Source: Listeria monocytogenes (GTDB taxonomy: Bacteria; Bacillota; Bacilli; Lactobacillales; Listeriaceae). Taken from it: a stretch of DNA of 64,000 bases. The first letter of the stretch is position 1; each line of letters begins with the position of its first letter. The stretch is taken from the NCBI RefSeq assembly GCF_900187225.1, contig NZ_LT906436.1, forward strand, positions 2,667,501-2,731,500, given 5' to 3'. Shown here one piece after another: positions 23,621 through 33,218 of this stretch. The position numbers and the translations under genes are program-made. A model generated the notes under the pieces. That model did no database searches, was not told the DNA's origin, and saw nothing but the letters and a program-made list of their open reading frames with translations.

Positions 23621-25393
23621 ATGCAAAAAACGAGAAAAGAACGAATCCTTGAAGCCTTACAAGAAGAAAAGAAAAACAAAAAAAGCAAAAAATTTAAAAC
23701 GGGTGCAACAATTGCTGGGGTTACTGCAATCGCAACCTCTATCACTGTTCCCGGAATCGAAGTAATCGTTAGCGCAGACGAAACAGCGCCTGCTGACGAA
23801 GCATCTAAAAGTGCAGAAGCTAACACAACTAAAGAAGCATCAGCAACGGCCACTCCTGAAAGCACAGCAAAACAAACCGTTGGACCTCAGCAAACTGAAA
23901 CAAAAGAACAAACAAAAACACCAGAAGAAAAGCAAGCTGCAACAAACCAAGTAGAAAAAGCTCCGGCCGAACCCGCAACAGTTAGCAATCCTGACAATGC
24001 AACAAGCTCTTCTACACCAGCTACATACAACCTATTACAAAAATCAGCACTCCGTTCGGGAGCAACTGTTCAAAGCTTTATCCAAACAATCCAAGCCTCT
24101 TCTTCCCAAATTGCAGCAGAAAATGACCTGTACGCATCTGTCATGATCGCCCAAGCCATTTTAGAAAGCGCCTATGGAACGAGCGAATTAGGCTCTGCTC
24201 CTAACTATAACCTTTTTGGGATCAAGGGAGCTTACAACGGCCAATCCTACACAAAACAAACACTAGAAGATGATGGTAAAGGAAACTACTACACAATCAC
24301 AGCTAAATTCAGAAAATATCCCTCTTACCACCAATCCTTAGAAGATTACGCACAAGTCATTCGAAAAGGCCCCAGCTGGAACCCAAATTACTACTCAAAA
24401 GTTTGGAAAAGCAACACTACTTCTTACAAAGATGCAACGAAAGCCTTAACTGGAACATACGCAACAGACACAGCCTATGCAACTAAATTAAATGACTTGA
24501 TTAGCCGCTATAATTTAACACAGTATGACAGTGGCAAAACAACTGGCGGAAATTCCGGAAGCACTGGTAATTCTAGCAACACTGGAAACACAAATACCTC
24601 CAACGCTAAAATTTACACAGTTGTAAAAGGGGACTCACTTTGGAGAATCGCTAATAACCATAAAGTAACCGTCGCGAACCTAAAAGCTTGGAATAATCTT
24701 AAATCTGATTTCATTTACCCAGGGCAAAAACTTAAAGTAAGTGCTGGTTCCACTACATCGGATACGAATACATCGAAACCGAGCACAGGAACAAGCACGT
24801 CCAAACCAAGTACAGGCACTAGCACAAACGCTAAAGTTTACACAGTTGTAAAAGGGGACTCGCTTTGGAGAATCGCTAATAACAACAAAGTAACTATCGC
24901 GAACCTAAAAGCTTGGAACAACCTGAAATCCGATTTCATTTATCCAGGGCAAAAACTTAAAGTAAGTGCTGGATCTACTTCTAACACAAATACGTCTAAA
25001 CCGAGCACGAACACGAATACATCCAAACCAAGCACTAACACTAACACGAACGCTAAAGTTTATACGGTAGCAAAAGGTGACTCACTTTGGAGAATCGCTA
25101 ACAACAACAAAGTGACTATCGCTAACCTAAAAGCTTGGAACAACTTAAAATCCGATTTTATTTATCCAGGCCAAAAGCTTAAAGTTAGTGCCGGATCTAC
25201 TACAAACACAAATACAGCAAAACCAAGCACAAATAATCCAAGTAATTCCACAGTAAAAACATACACTGTCAAAAAAGGCGACTCTTTATGGGCCATTTCT
25301 AGACAATATAAAACAACTGTAGATAATATTAAAGCTTGGAACAAGTTAACAAGCAACATGATTCATGTTGGTCAGAAATTAACAATTAAGTGA
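23621..25393 (+). CDS. murA: MurA/NamA (p66) autolysin: N-acetylglucosaminidase with four LysM repeats
   Basis: The 590-aa secreted peptidoglycan hydrolase begins with a long positively charged N-terminus (1-33), a hydrophobic signal segment to about residue 51, then a Thr/Ala/Glu-rich linker. The glucosaminidase domain spans about 147-305 with catalytic Glu182 in QAILESAYGTSELG and YNLFGIKG. Four LysM repeats (about 329-373, 404-448, 478-521, 546-590) bind the wall, joined by Thr/Ser/Asn linkers. In Listeria this protein separates daughter cells and is exported with SecA2. It is unrelated to the MurA enolpyruvyl transferase. GGAAGTGA precedes the start. Confidence 0.96.
   Translation: MQKTRKERILEALQEEKKNKKSKKFKTGATIAGVTAIATSITVPGIEVIVSADETAPADEASKSAEANTTKEASATATPESTAKQTVGPQQTETKEQTKTPEEKQAATNQVEKAPAEPATVSNPDNATSSSTPATYNLLQKSALRSGATVQSFIQTIQASSSQIAAENDLYASVMIAQAILESAYGTSELGSAPNYNLFGIKGAYNGQSYTKQTLEDDGKGNYYTITAKFRKYPSYHQSLEDYAQVIRKGPSWNPNYYSKVWKSNTTSYKDATKALTGTYATDTAYATKLNDLISRYNLTQYDSGKTTGGNSGSTGNSSNTGNTNTSNAKIYTVVKGDSLWRIANNHKVTVANLKAWNNLKSDFIYPGQKLKVSAGSTTSDTNTSKPSTGTSTSKPSTGTSTNAKVYTVVKGDSLWRIANNNKVTIANLKAWNNLKSDFIYPGQKLKVSAGSTSNTNTSKPSTNTNTSKPSTNTNTNAKVYTVAKGDSLWRIANNNKVTIANLKAWNNLKSDFIYPGQKLKVSAGSTTNTNTAKPSTNNPSNSTVKTYTVKKGDSLWAISRQYKTTVDNIKAWNKLTSNMIHVGQKLTIK
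24607..25198 (+). repeat. Near-identical LysM-coding repeats within murA
   Basis: The three units starting near 24607, 24832 and 25054 (about 140 bp each) are almost identical at the DNA level. They are separated by low-complexity AACAC/ACNAA linkers of different length (roughly 75-90 bp). A fourth LysM copy at 25258-25390 has diverged. The similarity could permit unit gain or loss by recombination. Confidence 0.85.
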
Positions 25394-25403
25394 ATGTAAA
25401 AAG

Positions 25404-25473
25404 CCTACCTCGTGAGCGAGATAGGTCAGAAACTGCGGATAAAGCGAGAAATTGCTTTGTCTGCGGTTTTTTT
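25404..25473 (+). terminator. Terminator region after murA
   Basis: The first hairpin (25404-25425, CCTACCTCG/CGAGATAGG) is followed by a second 15-bp stem containing G-U pairs (AACTGCGGATAAAGC / GCTTTGTCTGCGGTT, 25431-25467) that runs into seven Ts. The second is the functional terminator. Confidence 0.88.
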
Positions 25474-25582
25474 ATTAAATTAAACAGATTATAATGACAA
25501 TCTGAATAGCAGAGTCTATTGGTTATAATTCATCTATCTCGCATCGATAGTTTAAAGCATCTAATTCCCATTATAGATAAAG

Positions 25583-25616
25583 AAAAAGCAGGTAGCCCTT
25601 ATCGCATACCTGCTTT
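25583..25616 (-). terminator. Terminator after pstA
   Basis: A perfect 10-bp inverted repeat, AAAGCAGGTA (25585-25594) and TACCTGCTTT (25607-25616), is followed on the minus strand by TTTTTCTTT. Confidence 0.88.
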
Positions 25617-25629
25617 CCCACTATCTGTT

Positions 25630-25974
<345 letters not shown>

Positions 25975-25995
25975 CTAAAAATCTATCTTTTTTCT

Positions 25996-26004
25996 ATTAT
26001 AGCA
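25996..26004 (-). promoter_or_regulatory. Extended -10 promoter of pstA
   Basis: The minus strand reads TGC-TATAAT, an extended -10, 37 bp upstream of the pstA start. This suggests pstA can be expressed independently of tmk. Confidence 0.5.
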
Positions 26005-26066
26005 AATAAATGCCATTTTAAAGAGCGATATGCACTTGTGGCAAGGTGTTGAAGTCCCACTAGATG

Positions 26067-26693
26067 TTAGGCTAATTGTCGTAAAATGTCGGCTAAAATA
26101 GTTTCTGTGATTTCTTCTGGTGTCTTTGTAGCGTCCACTCGCATAAAACGTTCCGGGAACATGTTGATGACTTTTTCGTAACCAGCTTGGACTTTTTCGT
26201 GGTAGGTAATATCTTCTTTATCCAAGCGATTGACTTCACGGCCCTTATTAGCGGCGATTCTAGCTAAACCGACTTCGGCAGGCACATCGAGATAGTACGT
26301 CCGGTCAGGCAATGTATCCTCGATCGCATATAAATTCACTTGTAAAACTTGTTCCATATTCATGTCACGTCCGGCACCTTGGTAAGCAAGAGAGCTATCC
26401 ATGAAACGGTCACAAAGTACTGTTTTCCCTGCCGCTAGAGCAGGACGGATTGTTTCAACGACATGTTGACGGCGCGCTCCCGCAATAAGTAGTACTTCTG
26501 TTTTTGGGTCCATTTCTTCATTGCCAATTCCGAGCACGATATTTCTTACTTTTTCTGAAATCGGGCTGCCACCTGGTTCGCGCGTTTTAATAAAATCGAT
26601 GCCAGCTTCCGTCATTTTTTGATTAAGTAGTGTTCCTACTGTTGTTTTACCAGAGCCATCTGGGCCTTCGAGTGTAATAAAAATTGCTTTCAT
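26067..26693 (-). CDS. tmk: Thymidylate kinase
   Basis: The product has 208 aa with the P-loop [12 protein letters not shown] (9-20), the DRF motif [19 protein letters not shown] and the lid region [19 protein letters not shown]. It phosphorylates dTMP to dTDP for DNA synthesis. AAAGGAAA lies 8 nt before the ATG. It lies between the decarboxylase gene and pstA, the same neighbours as in Bacillus (yaaO-tmk-darA). Confidence 0.97.
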   Translation of the reverse strand: MKAIFITLEGPDGSGKTTVGTLLNQKMTEAGIDFIKTREPGGSPISEKVRNIVLGIGNEEMDPKTEVLLIAGARRQHVVETIRPALAAGKTVLCDRFMDSSLAYQGAGRDMNMEQVLQVNLYAIEDTLPDRTYYLDVPAEVGLARIAANKGREVNRLDKEDITYHEKVQAGYEKVINMFPERFMRVDATKTPEEITETILADILRQLA

Positions 26694-26745
26694 TTAGTAA
26701 TTTCCTTTCCCTTTCGTGTCGCTTTCTGTTTGATTATAGCATAAA

Positions 26746-28125
26746 TTAGCGGAATACACGGATGTAATTCTCGGCTAGTTTTTCGCCGCCTTGGTAGTGG
26801 CGTGTGCGAATGTTTTTTAGTTCGCGGATATGCTTTTCGGTGATGCCTTCTCCGCGGATGATTGCGGGAATTCCCGGCGGATAGAGCGAGATTGTTTCAG
26901 CCGAAACGCGTGTCGTAGCTTCATCTAGTAATGCGAATTCGGTCGCGCGTGCGTGCATTTCTTCATAAGTTAAAGCAAGACCTGACGCGCAAGGTGTCGA
27001 CATTTCGTACGGCTCTTTCGCGATTTCTTTTTTCATCGGTGAATGAATCCGGCTGATTGGCGTGAAATCAATTCCTTTTTTGATTAATGGTAAAATCAGT
27101 AACACTTGCGACTCGTCGGCAAGCTCTGGGAAATAAGAACTTTCTTCAAAAATGGCTTGCAGTTCGTACCCCGTGTAGCCTGTTTTGCGCACGATGATTT
27201 TAAGTGGATCATCTGGCAAAATGACTTCAAATTTATTCTTCGTTAGCCATTTAATCCATCTGGCACGCATTTTCCAAAAAGCTTCGACGTCTGCCGCTGT
27301 GTAAGTTGCCACATATTTCCTCGCCGCATCTAGTGACGCCATAATTAAATAAGACGGGCTGCTCGTTTGGAATACTTGCAGATAATAAGCTAGTTTTTCA
27401 AAAATCGGTAAATCATTAACGACATGTAAATAGGATCCCATCGTTAGCGCCGGCAACGTCTTATGCGCCGACTGAACAACCACATCCGCACCAAGCTCCA
27501 CTGCACTTTTCGGAAATTCAGAACTTGTTAAAAAATGGGCTCCGTGCGCTTCATCAACAAATACAACCGCGCCAAAATCATGCGCAATTCGAATACATTT
27601 TTGCAAGTTAAAAGTCGTTCCGTAGTAGCTCGGATAAGTGAAAATACATAGTTTTACATCTGGGTGATTATGTAATGTTTCTTCGAGAAGTTCGGTTGTC
27701 ACACCACTCGCGACGCCAACTTCTTTATTTGTCGCTGGGGTTAAGAAAATCGGTTCTCCGCCTGCCAGTTCGATACCATGCAAGATTGATTTATGCGCAT
27801 CTCTTGGCACTAAAACTTTCTCCCCACGCTTTAAAGTTGCCATAATAACCGCCAAGTTTCCTCCGCTTGTTCCGTTGACTAGAAAATAGCTTTTTTTACT
27901 TCCATAACATTCCGCAAGTAACTCTTCTGCTTCCAAAATCACATCTTCAGGGTGGTGCAAATCGTCCATTCCAGTAATTTCTGTTACATCCCATTTCAAT
28001 AATTTTTGCCATGCATCTGGATAAATTGCTCCACTTTTGTGTCCAGGAACATGGAGTGATATTGGGCAAGACTTAGCATGAGCATCTAACCGTTCCACTA
28101 AAGGCATTTTAGATTGATTTCTCAT
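26746..28125 (-). CDS. PLP-dependent Arg/Lys/Orn decarboxylase family protein
   Basis: The 459-aa fold-type I decarboxylase has a pyridoxal phosphate Lys in VVQSAHKTLPALTMG, the cofactor Asp in VFVDEAHGAHF and an N-terminal HVPGHKSG. It is the shorter YaaO/SpeA-like class without the wing domain of inducible decarboxylases. The substrate (lysine, arginine or ornithine) cannot be read from sequence. I use ATG 28125, preceded by AAAGGGGAAT; the longer frame to 28239 is unsupported. It lies upstream of tmk on the same strand. Confidence 0.9.
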   Translation of the reverse strand: MRNQSKMPLVERLDAHAKSCPISLHVPGHKSGAIYPDAWQKLLKWDVTEITGMDDLHHPEDVILEAEELLAECYGSKKSYFLVNGTSGGNLAVIMATLKRGEKVLVPRDAHKSILHGIELAGGEPIFLTPATNKEVGVASGVTTELLEETLHNHPDVKLCIFTYPSYYGTTFNLQKCIRIAHDFGAVVFVDEAHGAHFLTSSEFPKSAVELGADVVVQSAHKTLPALTMGSYLHVVNDLPIFEKLAYYLQVFQTSSPSYLIMASLDAARKYVATYTAADVEAFWKMRARWIKWLTKNKFEVILPDDPLKIIVRKTGYTGYELQAIFEESSYFPELADESQVLLILPLIKKGIDFTPISRIHSPMKKEIAKEPYEMSTPCASGLALTYEEMHARATEFALLDEATTRVSAETISLYPPGIPAIIRGEGITEKHIRELKNIRTRHYQGGEKLAENYIRVFR

Positions 28126-28196
28126 AACAATTCCCCTTTTCAAATTCTCTCCTTCATTGTACCATTTTGCTGGATTTATGACACATTCTTGCAGTT

Positions 28197-28210
28197 TTAA
28201 AGCGTTTTCA
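28197..28210. promoter_or_regulatory. CcpA cre site upstream of dhaK
   Basis: TTAAAGCGTTTTCA (reverse TGAAAACGCTTTAA) matches the cre consensus at all but one position. It lies just upstream of the dha -10 element, so CcpA would repress the operon when glucose is plentiful. Confidence 0.75.
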
Positions 28211-28222
28211 TTTTCTAAGTTG

Positions 28223-28228
28223 TATAAT
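28223..28228 (+). promoter_or_regulatory. -10 element of the dha operon
   Basis: A TATAAT hexamer lies about 80 bp upstream of dhaK. I do not see a good -35, and the cre site occupies that position. Confidence 0.5.
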
Positions 28229-28308
28229 AAAAGGAGCAACTACGTTTTGACTTTCTAGTAAAGGGAAATTGAGGTAAGAGGACTATTTTAAAGGAGGTTT
28301 TTTGTCAG

Positions 28309-29298
28309 ATGAAGAAGATTCTTAACGGTACTGATCAAGTAGTAGAACAGATGGTGGAAGGTTTAGTTAAATCGCATGCTGATGTTGTTCACCGTGTCGA
28401 AGGAACTCGCGTCATTGCAAGAAATGATAAACGTCCAGGAAAAGTCGGACTTGTAAGCGGTGGAGGTTCTGGTCACGAGCCGGCTCATGCTGGTTATGTG
28501 GGTCGCGGAATGTTGTCTGCGGCTGTGTGCGGTGATGTTTTCACTTCCCCAACTCCCGACCAAATTTATGAAGGTATTAAAGCCGCAGATCAAGGCGCTG
28601 GTGTGCTTTTGATCGTGAAAAACTATACCGGTGATGTGATGAATTTTGAAATGGCGGCAGATTTAGCAGATGCCGATGATATTAAAGTAGAACAAATCGT
28701 AGTAGATGATGATATTGCTGTTGAAGACAGTACTTTTACAACAGGACGCCGCGGTGTAGCTGGAACGGTTCTAGTGCATAAAATTATCGGGGCGGCGGCA
28801 GAAGCAGGCGCATCTCTTGATGAATTGAAAGCCCTTGGTGAAAAAGTAATTGCTTCTGTTAAAACGCTTGGTGTCGCACTTTCTCCTTGTACTGTTCCCG
28901 AGGTTGGACATCCCGGCTTTGAGCTCGGTGACGACGAAATCGAACTAGGTATTGGAATCCACGGCGAACCTGGGTTTACACGTGAAAAAATTATGCCATC
29001 TGCAAGTTTAGCTAAGCAACTTTACGAACGGATTAGCAATGAAAGCAAACTCCTAGCTGGCGATAAAGTGGTTGTCCTTGTTAACGGCATGGGCGCAACA
29101 CCACTAATGGAACAATATGTTTTCGCAAATGATGTCCATGAACTTCTAAAAAATGCCGGCGTTCAAGTTGCAAAAACACTTGTTGGAGATTATATGACTT
29201 CTCTTGAAATGGCCGGTTTATCCTTAACCATTTTGAAATTAGAGGATGAAAAATGGGTAGATATGTTGAAACTCCCAGTGGACACAATTGCATGGTAA
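28309..29298 (+). CDS. dhaK: DhaK, dihydroxyacetone-binding subunit of PTS-dependent dihydroxyacetone kinase
   Basis: In this 329-aa protein GLVSGGGSGHEPAHAGYVG binds substrate, and His218 in GIGIHGEPG matches the residue that covalently holds dihydroxyacetone in E. coli DhaK. With DhaL and DhaM it makes dihydroxyacetone phosphate using PEP through the PTS. AAGGAGG lies 12 nt before the ATG, slightly long spacing. It is the first gene of dhaKLM. Confidence 0.94.
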   Translation: MKKILNGTDQVVEQMVEGLVKSHADVVHRVEGTRVIARNDKRPGKVGLVSGGGSGHEPAHAGYVGRGMLSAAVCGDVFTSPTPDQIYEGIKAADQGAGVLLIVKNYTGDVMNFEMAADLADADDIKVEQIVVDDDIAVEDSTFTTGRRGVAGTVLVHKIIGAAAEAGASLDELKALGEKVIASVKTLGVALSPCTVPEVGHPGFELGDDEIELGIGIHGEPGFTREKIMPSASLAKQLYERISNESKLLAGDKVVVLVNGMGATPLMEQYVFANDVHELLKNAGVQVAKTLVGDYMTSLEMAGLSLTILKLEDEKWVDMLKLPVDTIAW

Positions 29299-29319
29299 TA
29301 AAATTTGGAGGAATGAATC

Positions 29320-29916
29320 ATGACTTATGATAAAGATTGGGCGTTACGTTGGTTAAATGACTTCGGCGAACGCGTACAAGAAAACAAACAATTACTAAGT
29401 GATCTCGACCAAGCGATTGGTGACGGAGACCACGGTATCAATATGGCTCGCGGACTCAGCGAACTCAAAAAAGTTTTCACAGAAAAAGAACCGGCTGACC
29501 TAAAAGATGTTTTCAAAACCGCTGGGATGACAATGGTCAGCAAAGTTGGTGGCGCATCTGGCCCGCTTTATGGAACAGCATTTCTGAACATGAGTAAAGC
29601 AGTTGATGCGGATACCATAGACGCTGTTGGCCTTACAAAAGTAATTGAGGCTGGTCTAGAAGGCATCGAAAAACGCGGTAAATCGCATGCTGGCGAAAAA
29701 ACAATGATTGATGTTTGGGAACCAGTTGTCCATGCGTTACATCAAGAAGATTTAACTGATGATGTGGTGGATGCGGCTTTACAAAAAACAAAAGATTTAA
29801 AAGCCACTAAAGGTCGAGCAAGTTATCTTGGTGAACGTTCAATTGGTCATCTCGATCCAGGCGCATACTCATCCGCATTGCTATTTCATGCAATGCTTCA
29901 AACGGAGGTGAGCTAA
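29320..29916 (+). CDS. dhaL: DhaL, ADP-binding subunit of dihydroxyacetone kinase
   Basis: This 198-aa helical-barrel protein has the magnesium/ADP-binding motif DLDQAIGDGDHGINMARG, then GGASGPLYGTAFLNMSKA, GKSHAGEKTMIDVWEP and the C-terminal RASYLGERSIGHLDPGAYSS. It carries the bound ADP/ATP that moves phosphate from DhaM to the substrate on DhaK. GGAGG precedes it, 21 bp after dhaK. Confidence 0.95.
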   Translation: MTYDKDWALRWLNDFGERVQENKQLLSDLDQAIGDGDHGINMARGLSELKKVFTEKEPADLKDVFKTAGMTMVSKVGGASGPLYGTAFLNMSKAVDADTIDAVGLTKVIEAGLEGIEKRGKSHAGEKTMIDVWEPVVHALHQEDLTDDVVDAALQKTKDLKATKGRASYLGERSIGHLDPGAYSSALLFHAMLQTEVS

Positions 29917-29919
29917 CTT

Positions 29920-30294
29920 ATGACTAAACCTTATGGCGTTGTCATCGTTTCTCATTCCAAAGATGTAGCAAAAGGTGTTCATGATATTATTAAAGAAATT
30001 GCCCCAGACGTTTCTATCACGCACGCCGGTGGAACAGAAGACGGTCGCATTGGCACGAGTTTTGATGCCGTAAATGAAGCGATTGAAAGTAACGAAGCTG
30101 ATAAAGTCTACACTTTCTATGACCTCGGAAGCGCCAAAATGAACATAGAAACCGTTGAAGAAATTAGCGAAAAAGAAATTATTCTCTTTAATGCTCCGAT
30201 TTTAGAAGGTGCCTATGCTACAGCTGCTCAAGTTCAAATGGATGAAAAACCAGAAGTTATCGCAGCAAATCTTAAGACAATCGAAATTAAATAA
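29920..30294 (+). CDS. dhaM: DhaM, PTS phosphotransfer subunit of dihydroxyacetone kinase
   Basis: The 124-aa single-domain mannose-type IIA protein has active-site His in GVVIVSHSKDVAKG (His12) and the motif THAGGTEDGRIGTS. The short Gram-positive form lacks the HPr and EI-like domains of E. coli DhaM, so it must receive phosphate from general HPr. Its ribosome binding site (GGAGGTGAG) overlaps the dhaL stop, 3 bp away. Confidence 0.93.
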   Translation: MTKPYGVVIVSHSKDVAKGVHDIIKEIAPDVSITHAGGTEDGRIGTSFDAVNEAIESNEADKVYTFYDLGSAKMNIETVEEISEKEIILFNAPILEGAYATAAQVQMDEKPEVIAANLKTIEIK

Positions 30295-30302
30295 TTGATA
30301 AA

Positions 30303-30340
30303 GATCCCTTTAGATGCACTTTGTCTAGAGGGACTTTTTT
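30303..30340 (+). terminator. Terminator after dhaM
   Basis: The stem CCCTTTAGA / TCTAGAGGG contains one G-U pair, has a 9-nt loop and is followed by TTTTTT. Confidence 0.88.
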
Positions 30341-30399
30341 ATTTAATGGTATAATTATTTAAAACAATTTCCCATTCTAAAAAGTTAGGATTTGAAACG

Positions 30400-31251
30400 A
30401 TGAATATTTTAATTAAAATACGCGAACTAACCAATTTAACCAATAGTGAAAAAGAACTTGCGAATTATATTTTAGCGAACCCGAAAAAAACATTACAGTT
30501 TAAGCCAAAAGAGTTGGCTGCAGCTGCCTTCGTTTCTGCTGCAACAATCTACCGCTTAATTAACAAACTAGGGCTGAACGGAATCGGTGAACTAAAAATC
30601 GAAATCGCTTCGAGCCTTCGAGAAACAAACGCTGAAAAAGATATAAATTACGATTATCCTATTTTGGAATCCGATACACCCTACCAAATAATGACTAACC
30701 TAAACCAAATATATAAAGGAACCATCGACGAAACATTAAATAACGCCGATCCAGAAGAACTTGTAAAAATTGGTGAAAAATTAATTAATGCAAAAACTAT
30801 TGATGTTTACGCGGCTTCTGCCAATTTATTTTTCGCTCAAAATTTCAAATTTCAAATGCAGGAAATCGGCGTTTTAGTCAATGTCCCTGAAGAAGATTAT
30901 ATCCAAAGCTTATCGGCCGCCAACAGCGACGAAAACCATATTGCCATCGTTGTTTCTTACGGCGGCCGGAGTCGGACACTTCAAAGAGTCGTCAAAATCT
31001 TGTCCGAAAACAATGTCGATATTATTTTAATTACATCTATGCAAGACAATCCTTTAGTCGAATTTGCCACACACAAAATCTACATGGCCTCCGCTGAGAA
31101 CCATTACAACAAAGTCTCTTCATTCTCAACACGGCAATCATTACTAAGCATTTTCGACACGCTTTATTCCATTTATTTTAACCAGAATTACGAAAAAAAC
31201 ATTCAATACAAAACGACTAATTACCAAAAAATGAACACTGAATTGGAATGA
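30400..31251 (+). CDS. RpiR/MurR-family regulator with SIS domain
   Basis: This 283-aa protein has an N-terminal HTH_6 domain (about 1-75) with FKPKELAAAAFVSAATIYRLINKLG. A C-terminal SIS sugar-phosphate-binding domain follows (about 115-245) with IAIVVSYGGRSRTLQRVV. Such regulators sense phosphosugars. Its position right after dhaKLM, behind a terminator but with its own TATAAT near 30350, makes the dha genes or the following phosphatase possible targets; that is inference. The ribosome binding site is weak (TAGGAT). Confidence 0.85.
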   Translation: MNILIKIRELTNLTNSEKELANYILANPKKTLQFKPKELAAAAFVSAATIYRLINKLGLNGIGELKIEIASSLRETNAEKDINYDYPILESDTPYQIMTNLNQIYKGTIDETLNNADPEELVKIGEKLINAKTIDVYAASANLFFAQNFKFQMQEIGVLVNVPEEDYIQSLSAANSDENHIAIVVSYGGRSRTLQRVVKILSENNVDIILITSMQDNPLVEFATHKIYMASAENHYNKVSSFSTRQSLLSIFDTLYSIYFNQNYEKNIQYKTTNYQKMNTELE

Positions 31252-31369
31252 TTTTTCAAAAACACAGCCATTTTCCTTTCAAATTGAAAAAAAGCTCTCA
31301 ATATACGCCACTTCTAACTTTTCCTGATTTTCTAGTGATACAATAAAGAAAAAAAGGAGCTCAACTTAC

Positions 31370-32209
31370 ATGACAACCCAAGCAATTATTTTAGATATTG
31401 ATGGCACTTTATTGAACGACGACAAAAAAATTTCACCAGAAACAAAAAAAGCACTCATCACCGCGCAAGAGAATGGTGTTAAACTTATTCTAGCATCTGG
31501 TAGACCAACCACAGGAATGCACGCATATGCGGAACAATTAGAAATGGAAAAGCATCACGGTTTGCTCGTTTCATACAACGGCGCTAAAGTAGTTGATTGC
31601 GCGAGAAGTGAAGAATTATTCAACCAAGCACTTACTGTTGAAGAAGGAAAAGCCGTTTTAGAACATATGAAACAATTTAAAGTCAAAGTAATGATTGATA
31701 AAGAGGATTATATGTATACAAATGACGTATACGACTGCTACGTACCTTACCGCGGCGAAGAAATAAATATTATTCAGTACGAGTCTCGCGGTGGAAATTT
31801 CAAACTCTGTGAAAAAGATGATTTAGCTGCATTTTTAGATTATCGTCTAAGTAAAATCCTCACTGCCGGTGATCCGGCCTATATGCAAAAAAATTACCAA
31901 GCAATGATGGCGCCTTTCAAAGATACACTTAATTGTGTCTTTACTGCTGATTTTTACTTCGAATTCACAGCCCAGGGCATTGATAAAGCCAAAGCACTTG
32001 ATACCGTTTTAACACCTATGGGCATTCACGCTGAAAATATTATCGCATTCGGAGACGGTCATAATGACATCACTATGGTCGAATATGCAGGTACAGGAAT
32101 CGCTATGCAAAATGCTGTCGCGGAATTAAAAGCTGCAGCAAGCTCCGTTACTTTATCCAACAACGAAGACGGCATTGCGCACGTGCTAAACAGTTTAATC
32201 CCAAGTTAA
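31370..32209 (+). CDS. Cof-type HAD-superfamily sugar phosphatase
   Basis: The 279-aa HAD IIB phosphatase has motif I ILDIDGTLLNDD with the nucleophile and acid Asp pair, motif II LASGRPT, a cap domain (about 85-190), motif III Lys in GIDKAKAL and motif IV FGDGHNDITM. It probably dephosphorylates sugar phosphates or flavin mononucleotide, typical for the promiscuous Cof group. AAAAGGAG precedes the start, and the gene is monocistronic with a strong terminator. Confidence 0.92.
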   Translation: MTTQAIILDIDGTLLNDDKKISPETKKALITAQENGVKLILASGRPTTGMHAYAEQLEMEKHHGLLVSYNGAKVVDCARSEELFNQALTVEEGKAVLEHMKQFKVKVMIDKEDYMYTNDVYDCYVPYRGEEINIIQYESRGGNFKLCEKDDLAAFLDYRLSKILTAGDPAYMQKNYQAMMAPFKDTLNCVFTADFYFEFTAQGIDKAKALDTVLTPMGIHAENIIAFGDGHNDITMVEYAGTGIAMQNAVAELKAAASSVTLSNNEDGIAHVLNSLIPS

Positions 32210-32210
32210 G

Positions 32211-32237
32211 AAAAAAGGCTGAGATTCAGCCTTTTTT
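32211..32237 (+). terminator. Terminator after the Cof-type phosphatase gene
   Basis: AAAAAAGGCTGA and TCAGCCTTTTTT form a perfect 12-bp stem around a 3-nt loop. Confidence 0.93.
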
Positions 32238-32329
32238 ATGTTGTATAAAAATTTTTCTCCTTCATTCTACAGAAATTCTCCATTTTCTGGTATGCTTAAG
32301 TTAATAAACTAAAGTAGGAGGTAAATGAA

Positions 32330-33172
32330 ATGACACTTTCTTTCTCGGATACATACAGACTGAACAATGGAATTGAAATGCCTAGACATGGTTTTGGGGT
32401 CTACAAGTTAACAGATGAAGCGCGTATGCGTACTGCGCTGGAAACCGCGGTGGATGTTGGGTATCGCTTATTTGATACGGCTTCATTTTACCATAATGAA
32501 AAAGAACTTGGAGACTTTTTTGCGTCAAGCGGCTTGAAAAGAGATGAATTTTTCGTAACAACAAAGATGTGGAATACAGAGCAAGGTTACGATGAAACGC
32601 TTCGGGCTTTTGAAAAATCACAGAAAAAATTGCAACTAGATCAAATTGATTTATATTTAGTTCATTGGCCAAAACAAAATACATTTTTCGATACTTGGCG
32701 TGCTGTAGAAAAATTATATGATGAGGGGCTTGTTCGCGCTATCGGCGTAAGCAATTTTGAAGCACATCACTTGGATCGTCTTCGCACAAGCGCAAATGTT
32801 CTTCCAGTAGTTGATCAGCTTGAAACGCATCCGCACTTTCCGAATCATCTTTTACACCGCTATTTAGAAGAGCTACATATCGTTCACCAAGCTTGGAGCC
32901 CACTTGGCCGAGGTGGCGTTTTACAAGAGCAAATCCTTATTGACCTAGCGGAAAAACACGGGAAATCACCTGCTCAAATCGTCCTTCGTTGGCACTTACA
33001 AAATAATATCTCTATCATTCCAAAATCAGAAACACCTTCAAGAATTAGAGAAAATGCAGCTATTTATGATTTTGAATTATCGGAAGCAGATATGCGCCAA
33101 GTCGAGCGTTTAAATACTGGTGAACGTGTGAGCCACGCACCAGACGTAATGTATGTAAGATCAGAAATTTAG
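32330..33172 (+). CDS. Aldo/keto reductase
   Basis: The 280-aa NADPH-dependent TIM barrel contains DVGYRLFDTASFYHNEKELG (catalytic Asp and Tyr), TTKMWN (catalytic Lys), LYLVHWP (catalytic His), IGVSNF and the C-terminal cofactor loop SIIPKSETPSRIREN. The substrate is unknown; related enzymes reduce methylglyoxal or 2,5-diketo-gluconate. GGAGG lies 8 nt before the ATG. It stands alone between two terminators. Confidence 0.93.
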   Translation: MTLSFSDTYRLNNGIEMPRHGFGVYKLTDEARMRTALETAVDVGYRLFDTASFYHNEKELGDFFASSGLKRDEFFVTTKMWNTEQGYDETLRAFEKSQKKLQLDQIDLYLVHWPKQNTFFDTWRAVEKLYDEGLVRAIGVSNFEAHHLDRLRTSANVLPVVDQLETHPHFPNHLLHRYLEELHIVHQAWSPLGRGGVLQEQILIDLAEKHGKSPAQIVLRWHLQNNISIIPKSETPSRIRENAAIYDFELSEADMRQVERLNTGERVSHAPDVMYVRSEI

Positions 33173-33182
33173 CCTAAAATAA

Positions 33183-33218
33183 AAATCTACTAAACCAATT
33201 TGGCTTAGTAGATTTTTT
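33183..33218. terminator. Bidirectional terminator between the aldo/keto reductase and yaaL
   Basis: AAATCTACTAA and TTAGTAGATTT form a perfect 11-bp stem with T and A tracts on the two sides, serving both converging genes. Confidence 0.92.

Noticed and set aside
28197-28210. Reading the dha cre as part of a riboswitch or inverted-repeat regulator site
   Set aside because: The match to the CcpA consensus is nearly complete and no RNA fold is evident.
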